Shown: in pieces, positions 33,033 to 41,653 of the stretch
How the letters are laid out: each line of letters starts with the position of its first letter
Numbering within the stretch: position 1 is the stretch's first letter
DNA from: Pseudomonadota bacterium
GTDB lineage: Bacteria; Pseudomonadota; Alphaproteobacteria; Rhizobiales; Hyphomicrobiaceae
DNA length: 64,000 bases
Reading direction: 5' to 3'
Assembly: GCA_018242215.1 (NCBI GenBank)
Contig: JAFECG010000017.1
Location: forward strand, 95,575 to 159,574
Notes under the pieces: model-generated
Database searches by the model: none
Told to the model about the DNA's origin: nothing
What the model saw: the letters and a program-made list of their open reading frames with translations, nothing else
Position numbers and translations under genes: made by a program

Positions 33033-33928
33033 GGGACCGTTTGCTTTGGAGCCGAACGCTTGGCACCTTGCTGCTTGTGGCGCTTGCACTCGCAGCACTC
33101 CAGGCGCTTTGGCAGCGGTACCAAGTCGATCCCATTACGCGCGATGGGAAAGTCAGGGCCGACGTTGTGCAGGTTGCAACGGATGTGTCCGGCCTCGTGA
33201 CCGAGGTTCTCGTTCGGGACAACGAATACGTCCATGCGGGGCAGATCCTTTTGGTGATGGACCGGCCACGTTACGAACTCGCGCTTCACCGCGCCGAGGC
33301 GACGCTTATGAGCGCACAGGCAACGCTTGCTCAGGCGGAACGCGAAGATCGCCGCAATCGCTCCATGTCCGCGGTCATCGCCGCAGAGAAGATTGAGCAG
33401 GGCGGCGCGCGCGTCGATGAGTTGCGCGGCCGCGTCGCCGAGGCGACATCAGCGCGCAACCTGGCAAAACTTAATCTCGATCGCACGGATGTCCGTGCGC
33501 CGGTCGACGGATATATCTCGAACATGACCCTCCAGCCCGGCGTCTACATGAAGGCGGGAGATGCAGTCGCGGCACTCGTCTACACGAAATCCATGCGGAT
33601 CGAGGGATATTTCGAGGAAACCAAAATTCCGGCGATCCATGTCGGTGATCCGGCGGTCGCATTCCTTATGGGCGTCGGAGAGCCGGTAAGCGGGCATGTC
33701 GAAAGCATTGCTTCAGGTATCGCGGACCGCGAACGTAACGACAATGAGTCGGCACTGGCGAACGTCAATCCGTCATTCTCGTGGGTTCGTCTTGCACAAC
33801 GCATTCCGGTTCGCATCGCAATCGATAAGGTCCCACAAGGGCTGAAGCTCATCGCTGGGCAAACCGCAACTGTGGAGGTAAAACCCCAGCCGAACGATCC
33901 GACAGTCAAGCGGAGCTTTCCGTGGTGA
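33029..33928 (+). CDS. HlyD/AaeA-type membrane fusion protein
   Basis: The 299-residue periplasmic adaptor begins with one membrane helix (LLWSRTLGTLLLVALALAAL). The lipoyl-like halves are seen in RADVVQVATDVSGLVTEVLV and DRTDVRAPVDGYISNMTLQPG, with an intervening coiled-coil hairpin (ALHRAEATLMSAQATLAQAE). It links the inner-membrane FUSC protein to the outer-membrane channel. ATG-33029 overlaps the DUF1656 stop by 4 nt; the longer open frame upstream belongs to that gene's shadow. Confidence 0.9.
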   Translation: MRDRLLWSRTLGTLLLVALALAALQALWQRYQVDPITRDGKVRADVVQVATDVSGLVTEVLVRDNEYVHAGQILLVMDRPRYELALHRAEATLMSAQATLAQAEREDRRNRSMSAVIAAEKIEQGGARVDELRGRVAEATSARNLAKLNLDRTDVRAPVDGYISNMTLQPGVYMKAGDAVAALVYTKSMRIEGYFEETKIPAIHVGDPAVAFLMGVGEPVSGHVESIASGIADRERNDNESALANVNPSFSWVRLAQRIPVRIAIDKVPQGLKLIAGQTATVEVKPQPNDPTVKRSFPW

Positions 33929-35397
33929 AAGTCGTCCGCCTCGGATTATGGCTTTGCTTGCCGTTGCTTTCCGGCTGTGTGGCAGGACCGGATTATCATC
34001 TACCGAAGCAGGCGCTTGTAAATGCGCCGACAGCGAACGCTGCTTTCGCATCGCGTATGGAGGCGACGAGCGCTGGCGAGCCCCAAGCCGATTGGTGGCG
34101 TCTTTATGACGACGCGACGCTTTCTCGGCTCGTTCAGCAAGCTTTGCGTGCCAATACCGATCTGCGCATTGCTGAAGCCAATCTCGAACAAGCGCATGCG
34201 TTCCTTGCCGAGGCTGAAACGGGCCGCCAAATCAACGGAAGCGCAGCCTTCGAGACGAGCTACGTCCAGCAATCTGCCGAGGCCAATCTCAGCCACATCA
34301 AACCGCCGCAACATCAAATTGCCAACATGGGGCTCGCCATCAATTATGATCTCGACCTGTTTGGAGGCATTGCGCGCGGCATAGAGGCAGCATCAGCCAA
34401 CGACGATGCCGCGATCGCGGCGCGCGACTTGGTCCGTGTGAACGTGGTCGCCGATACGACGCGCGCCTATGCCGACGTTTGCAACGCCGGAAACGAATTG
34501 GCGTCAGCGAAGCGCACCGCGGCCATCCAATCGCGGACGATTGCATTGACACGGACGATGGCAATCAACGGTCGCGTCGCATCGTTCGATATCGATCGGG
34601 AGGAAAGCCTTTATCAGCAGTTCAAGTCCCAAATTCCCTCTCTCGAGGCGCGTCAGATCAATGCTGCGTATCGTTTGACGACCCTCTTAGGACAGCTTCC
34701 GGAAAACTACGATCGCTCCATGCTGGAGTGCCGCAAGCCACTCGAATTGGTATCGAAGATCTTGGTCGGAGATGCGCACAGTCTTCTGAGCCGACGTCCG
34801 GATGTCCGCGCTGCCGAACGTCAGCTTGCGGCGTCAACGGCGATGGTCGGCGTCGCGACTTCCGAGCTTTATCCTGACGTCAAAATCGGAGCATCCGTTG
34901 GCACCCAAGGTGCAGCAACTGATCTTTTTGGACCGCTGACCAATCGCTTCGGCGTCGGCCCGCAGATCAGTTGGAATATTAACCAGAACGTCGCACGCTC
35001 GCGCATCGCCGCAGCGGAAGCAGGCAGCAAAGCAAGCCTCGCGAAGTTCGACAAAACCGTTCTCGTCGCGCTGCGTGAAATCGAAAGCGCGCTGACAAAT
35101 TATTCCTATAGCCTCGCGCGGTTGAAAAATCTCAGAAATGCGCGGGATCGGGCGGCGAAAGTCGCAACCGATGCGCAAAAGTTGTGGCAGGGCGGGAGCA
35201 CGGACGCACTAACGTCATTGGACGCAGACCGCAGTTTAGCGGCGGCCGAACAGGCCTACGCCGCAGGACAAACGGACGTCAGCCGGTACCAGATTGCGAT
35301 CTTTCTGGCTCTCGGAGGCGGTTGGCAGGCGGACCGCGCAGAAAATGCGCATTTCTCCGGAAATGCCGCCCCCCGAATGCAAAGCCGCCCCGGCTGA
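33922..35397 (+). CDS. NodT-family outer-membrane efflux lipoprotein
   Basis: A 491-residue TolC/OprM-like protein. The N-terminus is a lipoprotein signal (LGLWLCLPLLSGCVAGPDY, with the lipobox cysteine), and two OEP repeats of long helices follow (NTDLRIAEANLEQAHAFLAE; SRRPDVRAAERQLAAST). The start is GTG-33922 or the in-frame GTG three bases later. It forms the exit duct of the tripartite system encoded just upstream. Length is typical. Confidence 0.9.
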   Translation: MVKVVRLGLWLCLPLLSGCVAGPDYHLPKQALVNAPTANAAFASRMEATSAGEPQADWWRLYDDATLSRLVQQALRANTDLRIAEANLEQAHAFLAEAETGRQINGSAAFETSYVQQSAEANLSHIKPPQHQIANMGLAINYDLDLFGGIARGIEAASANDDAAIAARDLVRVNVVADTTRAYADVCNAGNELASAKRTAAIQSRTIALTRTMAINGRVASFDIDREESLYQQFKSQIPSLEARQINAAYRLTTLLGQLPENYDRSMLECRKPLELVSKILVGDAHSLLSRRPDVRAAERQLAASTAMVGVATSELYPDVKIGASVGTQGAATDLFGPLTNRFGVGPQISWNINQNVARSRIAAAEAGSKASLAKFDKTVLVALREIESALTNYSYSLARLKNLRNARDRAAKVATDAQKLWQGGSTDALTSLDADRSLAAAEQAYAAGQTDVSRYQIAIFLALGGGWQADRAENAHFSGNAAPRMQSRPG

Positions 35398-35556
35398 CGG
35401 CGCAGCCAGATCACGGCTCTTTCAAAACGGTCCCTTCTTTCGGCAAGGATGGTCCACGTTCTGTTTTCTGTGAGATCCGCCGTTTGAAGTTTCGGGCGGG
35501 ATATGGAAGAAGCCTGTCTATCGTATCACGATATTCTTGGAGTCGGCTAATACACG

Positions 35557-36435
35557 ATGGACATCACTGCCGCACGGACATTTCTGGAGGTTGTCAAAGC
35601 GGGAAGCTTCGTGGCGGCAGCAACGAATTTGCATGTCACACAAACGGCTGTCGGTGCGCGTATCCGTGTCCTCGAGCAAGAACTCGGCTGTCCGCTTTTC
35701 GTTCGCAACAAAATCGGCGCGCAGCTGACGCCAGCTGGGCAGAAATTTCAGAGATATGCCGTAAGCCTCGTCAGGCTAGCCGATCAAGCAACTCAATCGC
35801 TCAGATTATCTCAGGCGCAGGATACCGTCGTGACCTTTGGCGCGGAGCTGAGCATCTCGCATCCTATTGTTCCTCTTTGGCTCGTGTGGATGCGCGAGAT
35901 CCATCCGGAATTTGCGCTGTCAGTGCGCATCGATGCCGCCGACAGACTTATGGATCAAGTCCAGGAAGGCACGCTGGATGCCGCAATACTTTATGGCGCC
36001 CCACATCGGACCGGCTTGATAGCGGAGCTTATTTTCGAAGAGAAATTGGTTTTGGCTGAATCGAATCATCCGTCTTTGACACTTGGCGCACCTCAAACGA
36101 TTCAAATCGATTGGGGCGAGGAATTCGCCGACGCGTATTATTCTGCTTTTCCGGAAGAGCCGGCCTCAGCCGTCGCCGTCAGCTATGGCCCCCTGGCACT
36201 TGAGTACATATTGGCGGTCGGGGGACGCGGATATTTCCGGCGCGGCTTCATTGAACCGTATGTAAGAAAAGGGCTCCTATCTCTGGTCGAGAACGCACCG
36301 GAATTTTCATATTCGGCCTATGCCGTTCATTCCCCGAGAGCGGACGAAGCGGTTGTGGCCCCAATGCGCGACGGCCTTCGGGCCTGTGCGTTGCGCCTGG
36401 CAAATGGCCGAATGGAAAGGAATGAGCCTGAATAG
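35557..36435 (+). CDS. LysR-family regulator next to the efflux operon
   Basis: The 292-residue regulator has an N-terminal winged helix (MDITAARTFLEVVKAGSF; NLHVTQTAVGARIRVLEQELG) and an effector-binding domain with VVTFGAELSISHPIVPLWL and ISYGP-like segments. It lies 159 bp downstream of the efflux operon on the same strand, so it may control that operon, though LysR regulators are more often divergent. The ligand is unknown. Confidence 0.87.
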   Translation: MDITAARTFLEVVKAGSFVAAATNLHVTQTAVGARIRVLEQELGCPLFVRNKIGAQLTPAGQKFQRYAVSLVRLADQATQSLRLSQAQDTVVTFGAELSISHPIVPLWLVWMREIHPEFALSVRIDAADRLMDQVQEGTLDAAILYGAPHRTGLIAELIFEEKLVLAESNHPSLTLGAPQTIQIDWGEEFADAYYSAFPEEPASAVAVSYGPLALEYILAVGGRGYFRRGFIEPYVRKGLLSLVENAPEFSYSAYAVHSPRADEAVVAPMRDGLRACALRLANGRMERNEPE

Positions 36436-36599
36436 AGAGATCGGTTGAGGCTCCTAGTTATCGGAAGCCGCTCGTGTTTTCTCGGGCAGGAGAGAAGCCA
36501 GAGGCTTTATGCAAAGAGGCGCAGGGTCATCGATAGGTGAACGACCTTGGGATTATTTGCGCAGAGAAATCCAGGAGATCAGGTTGGCGGCGGAGGGAT

Positions 36600-37067
36600 C
36601 TAGAAATAAATTCCCAGCCCGAGCTGATTCGTATGGAAACGCATTAGACTCGAGCGTCGCTTCGTCCCCCCTTCAATATCGTGATAAATGCTTTTGAGAC
36701 AGCGCTCCGATAAGCGTCCTTGCGTTGCGAGGACCGATAGCGTCCAAATTCCTGCCGACGGCGTAAGTGGAATTGCGTTAAGTCCCGGGAGCTGTCGTGC
36801 GATTGCCGAGGGCATAATGGTCGCGATCGGCGCCCCTCTCACAATGGCAATGATCGAGTCCGCGGAATTCGCCTCAATCGCAATCCTAGGTCGCTCATTG
36901 TTGACGCGAAAATAGCGATCGATCGGAGCTCGGGTGATGAACGCCCGCGTCAAGAGCGCCAAATCGGCGTGGTTGAGTTCAGACACGCGCACTTTGTCCT
37001 TGCGATGCATGGGGATGCTGTTTGCCGACGACCAGACAGAACTCGCCCCTAAAATGTGGGTCGACAA
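36600..37067 (-). pseudogene. Truncated LysR effector domain at the island edge
   Basis: The frame codes for a LysR substrate-binding domain C-terminal part (LALLTRAFITRAPIDRYFR; ADSIIAIVRGAPIATIMPSAIA; LSVLATQGRLSERCLK), but the helix-turn-helix and the first half of the effector domain are missing. The nominal ATG at 37067 lies in the middle of the domain, so the gene has lost its 5' end. The break falls next to AT-rich sequence with paired hairpins that begins the methyltransferase/terminase island, suggesting insertion or deletion there. Confidence 0.7.
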
Positions 37068-37080
37068 GCCCCGGAAATTT

Positions 37081-37317
37081 GCGAACGAAATTCCGTTCGC
37101 CGAAATCTGATAATATACATTTATATCAATAACTTAGTCGCTGGCTGTGCTGGCAGTCTACGGCGAACGACTCTCGGGGGAATTCCCTGAAAACACCGGA
37201 TCTACAGGGAATTCGGTCAAAAAAATTTAGTTGGGAGTTACCATTCATTTAGGAAGTGCCGTTAGTAGAGGCTTAACTGGTACGTTTTCCCTGCTCGATA
37301 AAACAGGGAATTCGGTC
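37081..37317. repeat. Cluster of short inverted and direct repeats
   Basis: Three hairpins are visible: GCGAACG/CGTTCGC (37081-37100), GAATTCCCTG/CAGGGAATTC (37180-37214) and TTCCCTG/CAGGGAA (37287-37310). The second and third share the 15-bp direct repeat ACAGGGAATTCGGTC at 37204-37218 and 37303-37317. They fill much of the 427-bp gap before the methyltransferase gene. A role as interspersed repeat, operator or recombination site is not known. Confidence 0.7.
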
Positions 37318-37494
37318 CCGATAACTGGGGCCAGGACTTTCGAAAGCAGGGGGAAAAATAGACACAAAAGGCAGGGTGCCATCACGCGGATGGCCGCCTG
37401 TGACCGCGAAGTATTGTCTGTTGCGTCCTTCGCGTTCGCGTTCGCTCTATAGCGCGCGCATTTCGGAGGCGCGAACACGTTCGCGGCTAAAAAT

Positions 37495-38868
37495 ATGCCG
37501 AAAAAATCCGAAAGACGGATACAGACAGCAACATTTGAGCATCCCAAAATTCAGCATAGAAGCCTTTCTGGACTCAAAGCTGCGCGACGGAACGCACGAA
37601 CCCATTCCGCAAAGCAGCTCAGTCAGATCGCCAAGAGCATTAAAACCTTTGGGTTCGTGAACCCCATACTCATTGACATCGATGGTCACATCGTCGCTGG
37701 CCACGGTCGGGCCGAAGCAGCGCGCAAACTTGGGTTGAGCAAGGTCCCAGTGATCTGTCTGGATCATCTGAGCCGGTCAGAATTGCGAGCATATGCGATC
37801 GCGGACAATCGGCTCGCAGAACTGGCGGGCTGGGACAAAGACATACTGGCTTTGGAACTGGCAGACCTCGTTACAATCGACGATGATTTTGACGTTTCGG
37901 TAACGGGTTTCGATCACGCCGAAATTGATTTGACGATCCAGAGGCAGACCAACGTCTTGGATACGGCCGATGAGATCCCGGATGTGCCAGCAGCAGATAA
38001 GGCTGTGACACGTTTAGGTACACTCTGGCAGCTCGGACCGCATCGCATAATTTGCGCAGATGTTCGCGATCGCGAAGCTATCGCGCGTTTGATAGACGGC
38101 GAAAGAGCACGAATGGTGTTTACCGATCCGCCCTACAACGTCCCGATTGAAGGACATGTGTCGGGCCTAGGACGCCAGAACCATCGTGAATTTGCCGTCG
38201 CCAGTGGAGAAATGACACCCGAAGAATTCACAGATTTTCTCAAAGCATCTTTAGCAAACCTTGCCGCGGTAAGCGCTGATGGAGCGCTACATTATATTTG
38301 CATGGACTGGCGGCACCTCGGCGAACTGATGAGCGCTGGGCAGAGCGTCTACACAGAAATGAAAAATCTATGCGTTTGGAACAAAACCAATGGCGGCATG
38401 GGATCCTTTTATCGCTCAAAACATGAACTCGTGCTCATCTATAAGCGCGGCCGCGCCAAACACATAAATAACATCGAACTCGGCCGGTTTGGTCGTTACC
38501 GTTCGAATGTATGGGAGTACGCCGGCGTTAACACCTGGCGCAGAGGGAGACAGCAGGATCTGTCAGACCATCCGACCGTCAAACCTGTATTGCTTGTGGC
38601 GGATGCTCTGCAAGATGCCAGCAACCGCAGCGACATCGTCCTCGATGGATTTGGCGGAGCAGGTACTACGCTGATGGCTGCCGAGAAAATCGGACGCCGA
38701 GCACGTTTGATCGAGTTGGAGCCGCGATATGTCGATGTCGCCGTCATGCGTTGGCAGAAAGCGACAGGTCTGAAAGCCGTCAACGGCGATACTGGTCGTT
38801 TATTCTCGGAAGATCTCGCGAGAGCCGCCGAGGGCCCGCCCTCATTTAAGAAGAGGGCCCGCTCTTGA
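37495..38868 (+). CDS. ParB-domain DNA methyltransferase (phage-type)
   Basis: The 457-residue protein joins an N-terminal ParB/Srx-like domain (RNARTHSAKQLSQIAKSIKT; PILIDIDGHIVAGHGRAEAAR; LRAYAIADNRLAE) to a C-terminal amino-methyltransferase. Catalytic motif IV is DPPYNVP and the SAM-binding motif I comes after it (LDGFGGAGTTLMAAEKIGR), the beta-class order for N4-cytosine or N6-adenine methylation. Such proteins are common in alphaproteobacterial prophages and gene islands. The next gene overlaps by 4 nt and a terminase follows, so it belongs to a packaging-like module. Its target site is unknown. Confidence 0.9.
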   Translation: MPKKSERRIQTATFEHPKIQHRSLSGLKAARRNARTHSAKQLSQIAKSIKTFGFVNPILIDIDGHIVAGHGRAEAARKLGLSKVPVICLDHLSRSELRAYAIADNRLAELAGWDKDILALELADLVTIDDDFDVSVTGFDHAEIDLTIQRQTNVLDTADEIPDVPAADKAVTRLGTLWQLGPHRIICADVRDREAIARLIDGERARMVFTDPPYNVPIEGHVSGLGRQNHREFAVASGEMTPEEFTDFLKASLANLAAVSADGALHYICMDWRHLGELMSAGQSVYTEMKNLCVWNKTNGGMGSFYRSKHELVLIYKRGRAKHINNIELGRFGRYRSNVWEYAGVNTWRRGRQQDLSDHPTVKPVLLVADALQDASNRSDIVLDGFGGAGTTLMAAEKIGRRARLIELEPRYVDVAVMRWQKATGLKAVNGDTGRLFSEDLARAAEGPPSFKKRARS

Positions 38869-39233
38869 AAAAGCCTAACTATACGGTTGGCTATGGCAAG
38901 CCACCAAAAAATTCCCGCTTTAAGCCAGGTCAGTCGGGTAATCCCAAGGGACGGCCGAAAGGGGCACGAGAATTTAGCGTGGAGTTGGCGGAGGAGCTAA
39001 AGCAAACCATCTCTGTTATCGAGGGCGGCCGGACACGAAAAGTGACCAAGCAAAGAGCGATGATAAAAGCTCTTTTCTCGAGAGCCCTGAAAGGAGATTC
39101 GAAAGCGGTTCAACTGATCATTGGCCAAAGCAAGCTTTTGAATAATGGGACTGGGCTGCCCCCGGCCGAATTGGAAAAAGCCGATCAGTTCATTCTCAAA
39201 GATTATGCGCGTCGAAAGCGCGGTGGCGACTGA
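38865..39233 (+). CDS. DUF5681 protein (phage module)
   Basis: The 122-residue basic protein begins with the DUF5681 signature VGYGKPPKNSRFKPGQSGNPKGRPKG-type region (GKPPKNSRFKPGQSGNPKGR) and continues with a helical part. It occurs between ParB-type methyltransferases and large terminases in many alphaproteobacterial islands; a small-terminase or DNA-binding role is often supposed but not shown. It overlaps both neighbours (4 nt and 1 nt). Confidence 0.85.
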   Translation: MKKPNYTVGYGKPPKNSRFKPGQSGNPKGRPKGAREFSVELAEELKQTISVIEGGRTRKVTKQRAMIKALFSRALKGDSKAVQLIIGQSKLLNNGTGLPPAELEKADQFILKDYARRKRGGD

Positions 39234-40645
39234 TGTCTCAACCAAGCCAAAGTGAAGTCCTCAACGCCATCCTTCGGCAGGACCTCGCCGCGTTCATCGC
39301 CAAAACATTTGCTACGGTGGATGCGAGCCAGGAGTTTTCTCCGAATTGGCACATTGAAGTCATCGCGGATCGCCTTATGCGTGCTTATCGACGAGAGATA
39401 AAGCGTCTCATCATTGCGCTTCCTCCGAGGAACTTGAAATCCATTTCGGCTTCGATAGCGTTTCCGGCCTGGGCACTAGGAAAGAATCCGACCCTTCGAT
39501 TCATCTGTGCAAGTTATTCCCAGGAACTCGCAGGGAAATTAGCGCGGGATTGCAGAACTGTGATGTACGCGCCTTGGTATCGGCGAGCATTTCCTTCAAG
39601 TGTACTCAATCCCGGTAAGATGGCGGAGGGAGAATTCGAGACGCGGGCCGGCGGATATCGTTTGGCGACATCCGTCGGAGGTACATTGACTGGCCGAGGC
39701 GGTAATTTCGTCGTTATCGATGATCCCATCAAGCCTCAAGACGCTCAATCTGAACCCCGCCGCCAGTCGGTCAAGCAGTGGTACGATTCGACCCTTTACT
39801 CTCGACTCGACAACAAGAAGGAAGATGTCATCGTCCTGATCATGCAACGCGTTCACGTTGATGATTTGGTTGCGCACGTCATGGAGAAGGAAGAATGGGA
39901 ATATCTTAGACTACCCGCCATCGCAGAAGAGGACGAGAAATATGAGCTGTCGGACGGCAGTATAGTCGGACGTCGGGCCGGAGAAACGCTTCATCCAGAG
40001 CGAGAACCGTCAGGAGTCCTGGAGCGGCTTCGCGCGTCGATGACCTCCTTCCAGTTCTCGGCACAATACCAACAGTCTCCAGTGCCTGTTGAAGGCAACC
40101 TCCTCAAGTGGCGATGGTTCCGCTCATACGAGGCTGCACCATCGAGAAGACCCAACGATATGATCGTTCAAAGTTGGGACTTGGCCACAACCATAGGCGA
40201 TGCATCGGATTGGTCCGTCTGCACTACGTGGTTGGTTCAGCAGAAACAATATTATCTGCTGGATATCTTCCGCGAGAGGATGCAGTTTCCAGACCTTCGG
40301 CGGAAGATCGTGAGCCAAGCGCGTGCATTCGGGGCTAAAGTCGTTCTTCTTGAAGAAGCCGGCATCGGAATCGGTCTCCTCCAACAATTGCGCTCTGAGG
40401 GCAGAGGAACTCGACTTATCGGGATCCGGCCCGAGGGATCGAAGGCAGATCGCGCAACAGCGCAGTCAGCGATTATTGAAGCCGGTTCCGTCTTCATACC
40501 GCACGAAGCGCCGTGGCTAGACACTTTTCGCAACGAGATTTTGGCATTTCCGATTGGTCGAAACGACGATCAGGTGGACAGCATGTCCCAAATGCTAAAT
40601 TGGTCGGAGACACGGTCCAGACAAAGGATAGGAGCACTATTTTGA
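39233..40645 (+). CDS. Phage terminase large subunit-like ATPase/nuclease
   Basis: A 470-residue terminase. The ATPase part shows a deviant Walker A (IIALPPRNLKSISAS), Walker B-like FVVIDDPIKPQDAQ and motif III region VIVLIMQRVHVDD; the C-terminal RNase-H-like nuclease follows with acidic residues in QSWDLATTIGDASDWSV, LLEEAGIG and GRNDDQVDSMSQML. It normally cuts and packages phage DNA, but no portal, capsid or tail gene is present. The three-gene module therefore appears as a stand-alone unit. Confidence 0.9.
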   Translation: MSQPSQSEVLNAILRQDLAAFIAKTFATVDASQEFSPNWHIEVIADRLMRAYRREIKRLIIALPPRNLKSISASIAFPAWALGKNPTLRFICASYSQELAGKLARDCRTVMYAPWYRRAFPSSVLNPGKMAEGEFETRAGGYRLATSVGGTLTGRGGNFVVIDDPIKPQDAQSEPRRQSVKQWYDSTLYSRLDNKKEDVIVLIMQRVHVDDLVAHVMEKEEWEYLRLPAIAEEDEKYELSDGSIVGRRAGETLHPEREPSGVLERLRASMTSFQFSAQYQQSPVPVEGNLLKWRWFRSYEAAPSRRPNDMIVQSWDLATTIGDASDWSVCTTWLVQQKQYYLLDIFRERMQFPDLRRKIVSQARAFGAKVVLLEEAGIGIGLLQQLRSEGRGTRLIGIRPEGSKADRATAQSAIIEAGSVFIPHEAPWLDTFRNEILAFPIGRNDDQVDSMSQMLNWSETRSRQRIGALF

Positions 40646-40679
40646 TGCTTGCAACGGAACAGCGAGTGAGCCGTCGACG

Positions 40680-41219
40680 TTAATGCGCGCTCCGCCCAGC
40701 GGGCAAAATAGGGTGATCAAATTGAGGGGACTTATCGAGCACTCGCAAGATAGCTGCAACCAAGTCAGTGGCACTTTCCGATCGATATCCACTATAGCGA
40801 TCTCTAGAATGCTCACGTGTTGAAGGTGACAGGGAATATCGGTCTAACTTCTTTACCGATAAGCTTGGAAGTTGTGACATAGGAATAAACCAAGATCTTC
40901 TGATAGCCGGATCTTTCGGATTGAATACGAAAGCGAGCAGATAGCACTGCGGATGTCCGCGAAAAGATGCCTTCCGTATCCCGAATTGCCGGATTGGCCT
41001 TCGATCATCCTCACTCCGACTTTTCACCTGGATGCAAATCATCCGGGAGGTCTTTTTATCGAGAACAATTAGATCGACGCCGCAGTCGTCCGTGTGAGCG
41101 GTGAAAGGTGAGAGGCGCCCGCCGGAAAGAGACATGAGCGTTGATGCCACAAGCGATTCGGCAATTTGGCCGATCTGGCTGGTAGTGAGTCTGAGGTCAG
41201 AGTTCATTTGTCGGTCCAT
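40680..41219 (-). CDS. PD-(D/E)XK-like restriction endonuclease candidate
   Basis: The roughly 179-residue product has a nuclease-like core: SQIGQIAESLVASTLMSLSGG supplies an N-terminal Glu helix, THTDDCGVDLIVLDKK-like sequence (AHTDDCGVDLIVLD) an Asp, and MICIQVKSRS the Gln-x-Lys strand, the pattern of PD-(D/E)XK or DUF4365-like nucleases. The open frame extends to 41468, but ATG-41219 avoids running through the C-box region and the divergent gene. It is divergent from a small HTH regulator with two palindromic boxes between them, the layout of controlled restriction systems. The enzyme activity is inferred. Confidence 0.65.
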   Translation of the reverse strand: MDRQMNSDLRLTTSQIGQIAESLVASTLMSLSGGRLSPFTAHTDDCGVDLIVLDKKTSRMICIQVKSRSEDDRRPIRQFGIRKASFRGHPQCYLLAFVFNPKDPAIRRSWFIPMSQLPSLSVKKLDRYSLSPSTREHSRDRYSGYRSESATDLVAAILRVLDKSPQFDHPILPAGRSAH

Positions 41220-41260
41220 TGTGGTATCATCAACTAATGACCTGAGTGCATTGGGGTTGA

Positions 41261-41334
41261 GACTCATAGTCGACATCACAAGCAGTCTATCCCTGAGTTG
41301 GGGTCTGCAGTCCAGGAAATTGAGACTCATAGTC
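41261..41334. promoter_or_regulatory. Two C-box-like palindromes between nuclease and regulator genes
   Basis: The palindrome GACTCATAGTC occurs at 41261-41271 and 41324-41334, with identical left flanks (TTGA). Its form GACT-n3-AGTC matches operators of restriction-modification controller (C) proteins. Centres are 63 bp apart, close to six helical turns. Further AGTC half-sites lie at 41284-41287 and 41309-41312. TTGAGA at 41320-41325 could serve as -35 for the regulator, placing the right box in the promoter spacer. Confidence 0.75.
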
Positions 41335-41372
41335 TGTAGATCAATTGTCCGCACCACCGTTCCATTTTGGTC

Positions 41373-41603
41373 ATGGACGTGCGGCGCCGTGTCGGCCTCA
41401 ATCTGAAGAAATTTCGTGAAGAGCGGGGCTTTTCTCAGGAAGCTTTTGCCGACCATTGTGGCTTGCATCGGACCTACATCAGCGGCATCGAACGAGGAGT
41501 TCGAAATCCTACAGTGCTAATTTTGGAAAAAATTGCCAAGGCCTTGAAAGTCTCAGCAGCAGAGCTGCTGCAAGAAGCCAAAGTCAGTACCAAAAGCGAA
41601 TAG
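41373..41603 (+). CDS. Controller-protein-like HTH regulator (76 aa)
   Basis: The 76-residue protein is a single XRE-type helix-turn-helix: GLNLKKFREERGFSQEAFAD, HCGLHRTYISGIERGVRNP and a closing helix LEKIAKALKVSAAELLQEA. Its size and the ...RTYISGIERGVRNP... recognition segment fit restriction-modification C proteins, which autoregulate through GACT/AGTC palindromes; two such boxes lie directly upstream. It is divergent from the PD-(D/E)XK-like gene. Alternatives are a HipB- or antitoxin-like repressor. ATG-41373 starts just before the domain. Confidence 0.82.
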   Translation: MDVRRRVGLNLKKFREERGFSQEAFADHCGLHRTYISGIERGVRNPTVLILEKIAKALKVSAAELLQEAKVSTKSE

Positions 41604-41653
41604 GCGGGGCCGAAATTAGCCAACGCCCGGCAACGATATGATTGGGGCAATGC

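Noticed and set aside
36509-36697. 62-codon ORF between the LysR gene and the truncated LysR remnant
   Set aside because: No motif or good ribosome binding site and it overlaps the remnant on the other strand.
37495-40645. Complete prophage
   Set aside because: Only methyltransferase, DUF5681 and terminase genes are present; no structural, integrase or lysis genes.
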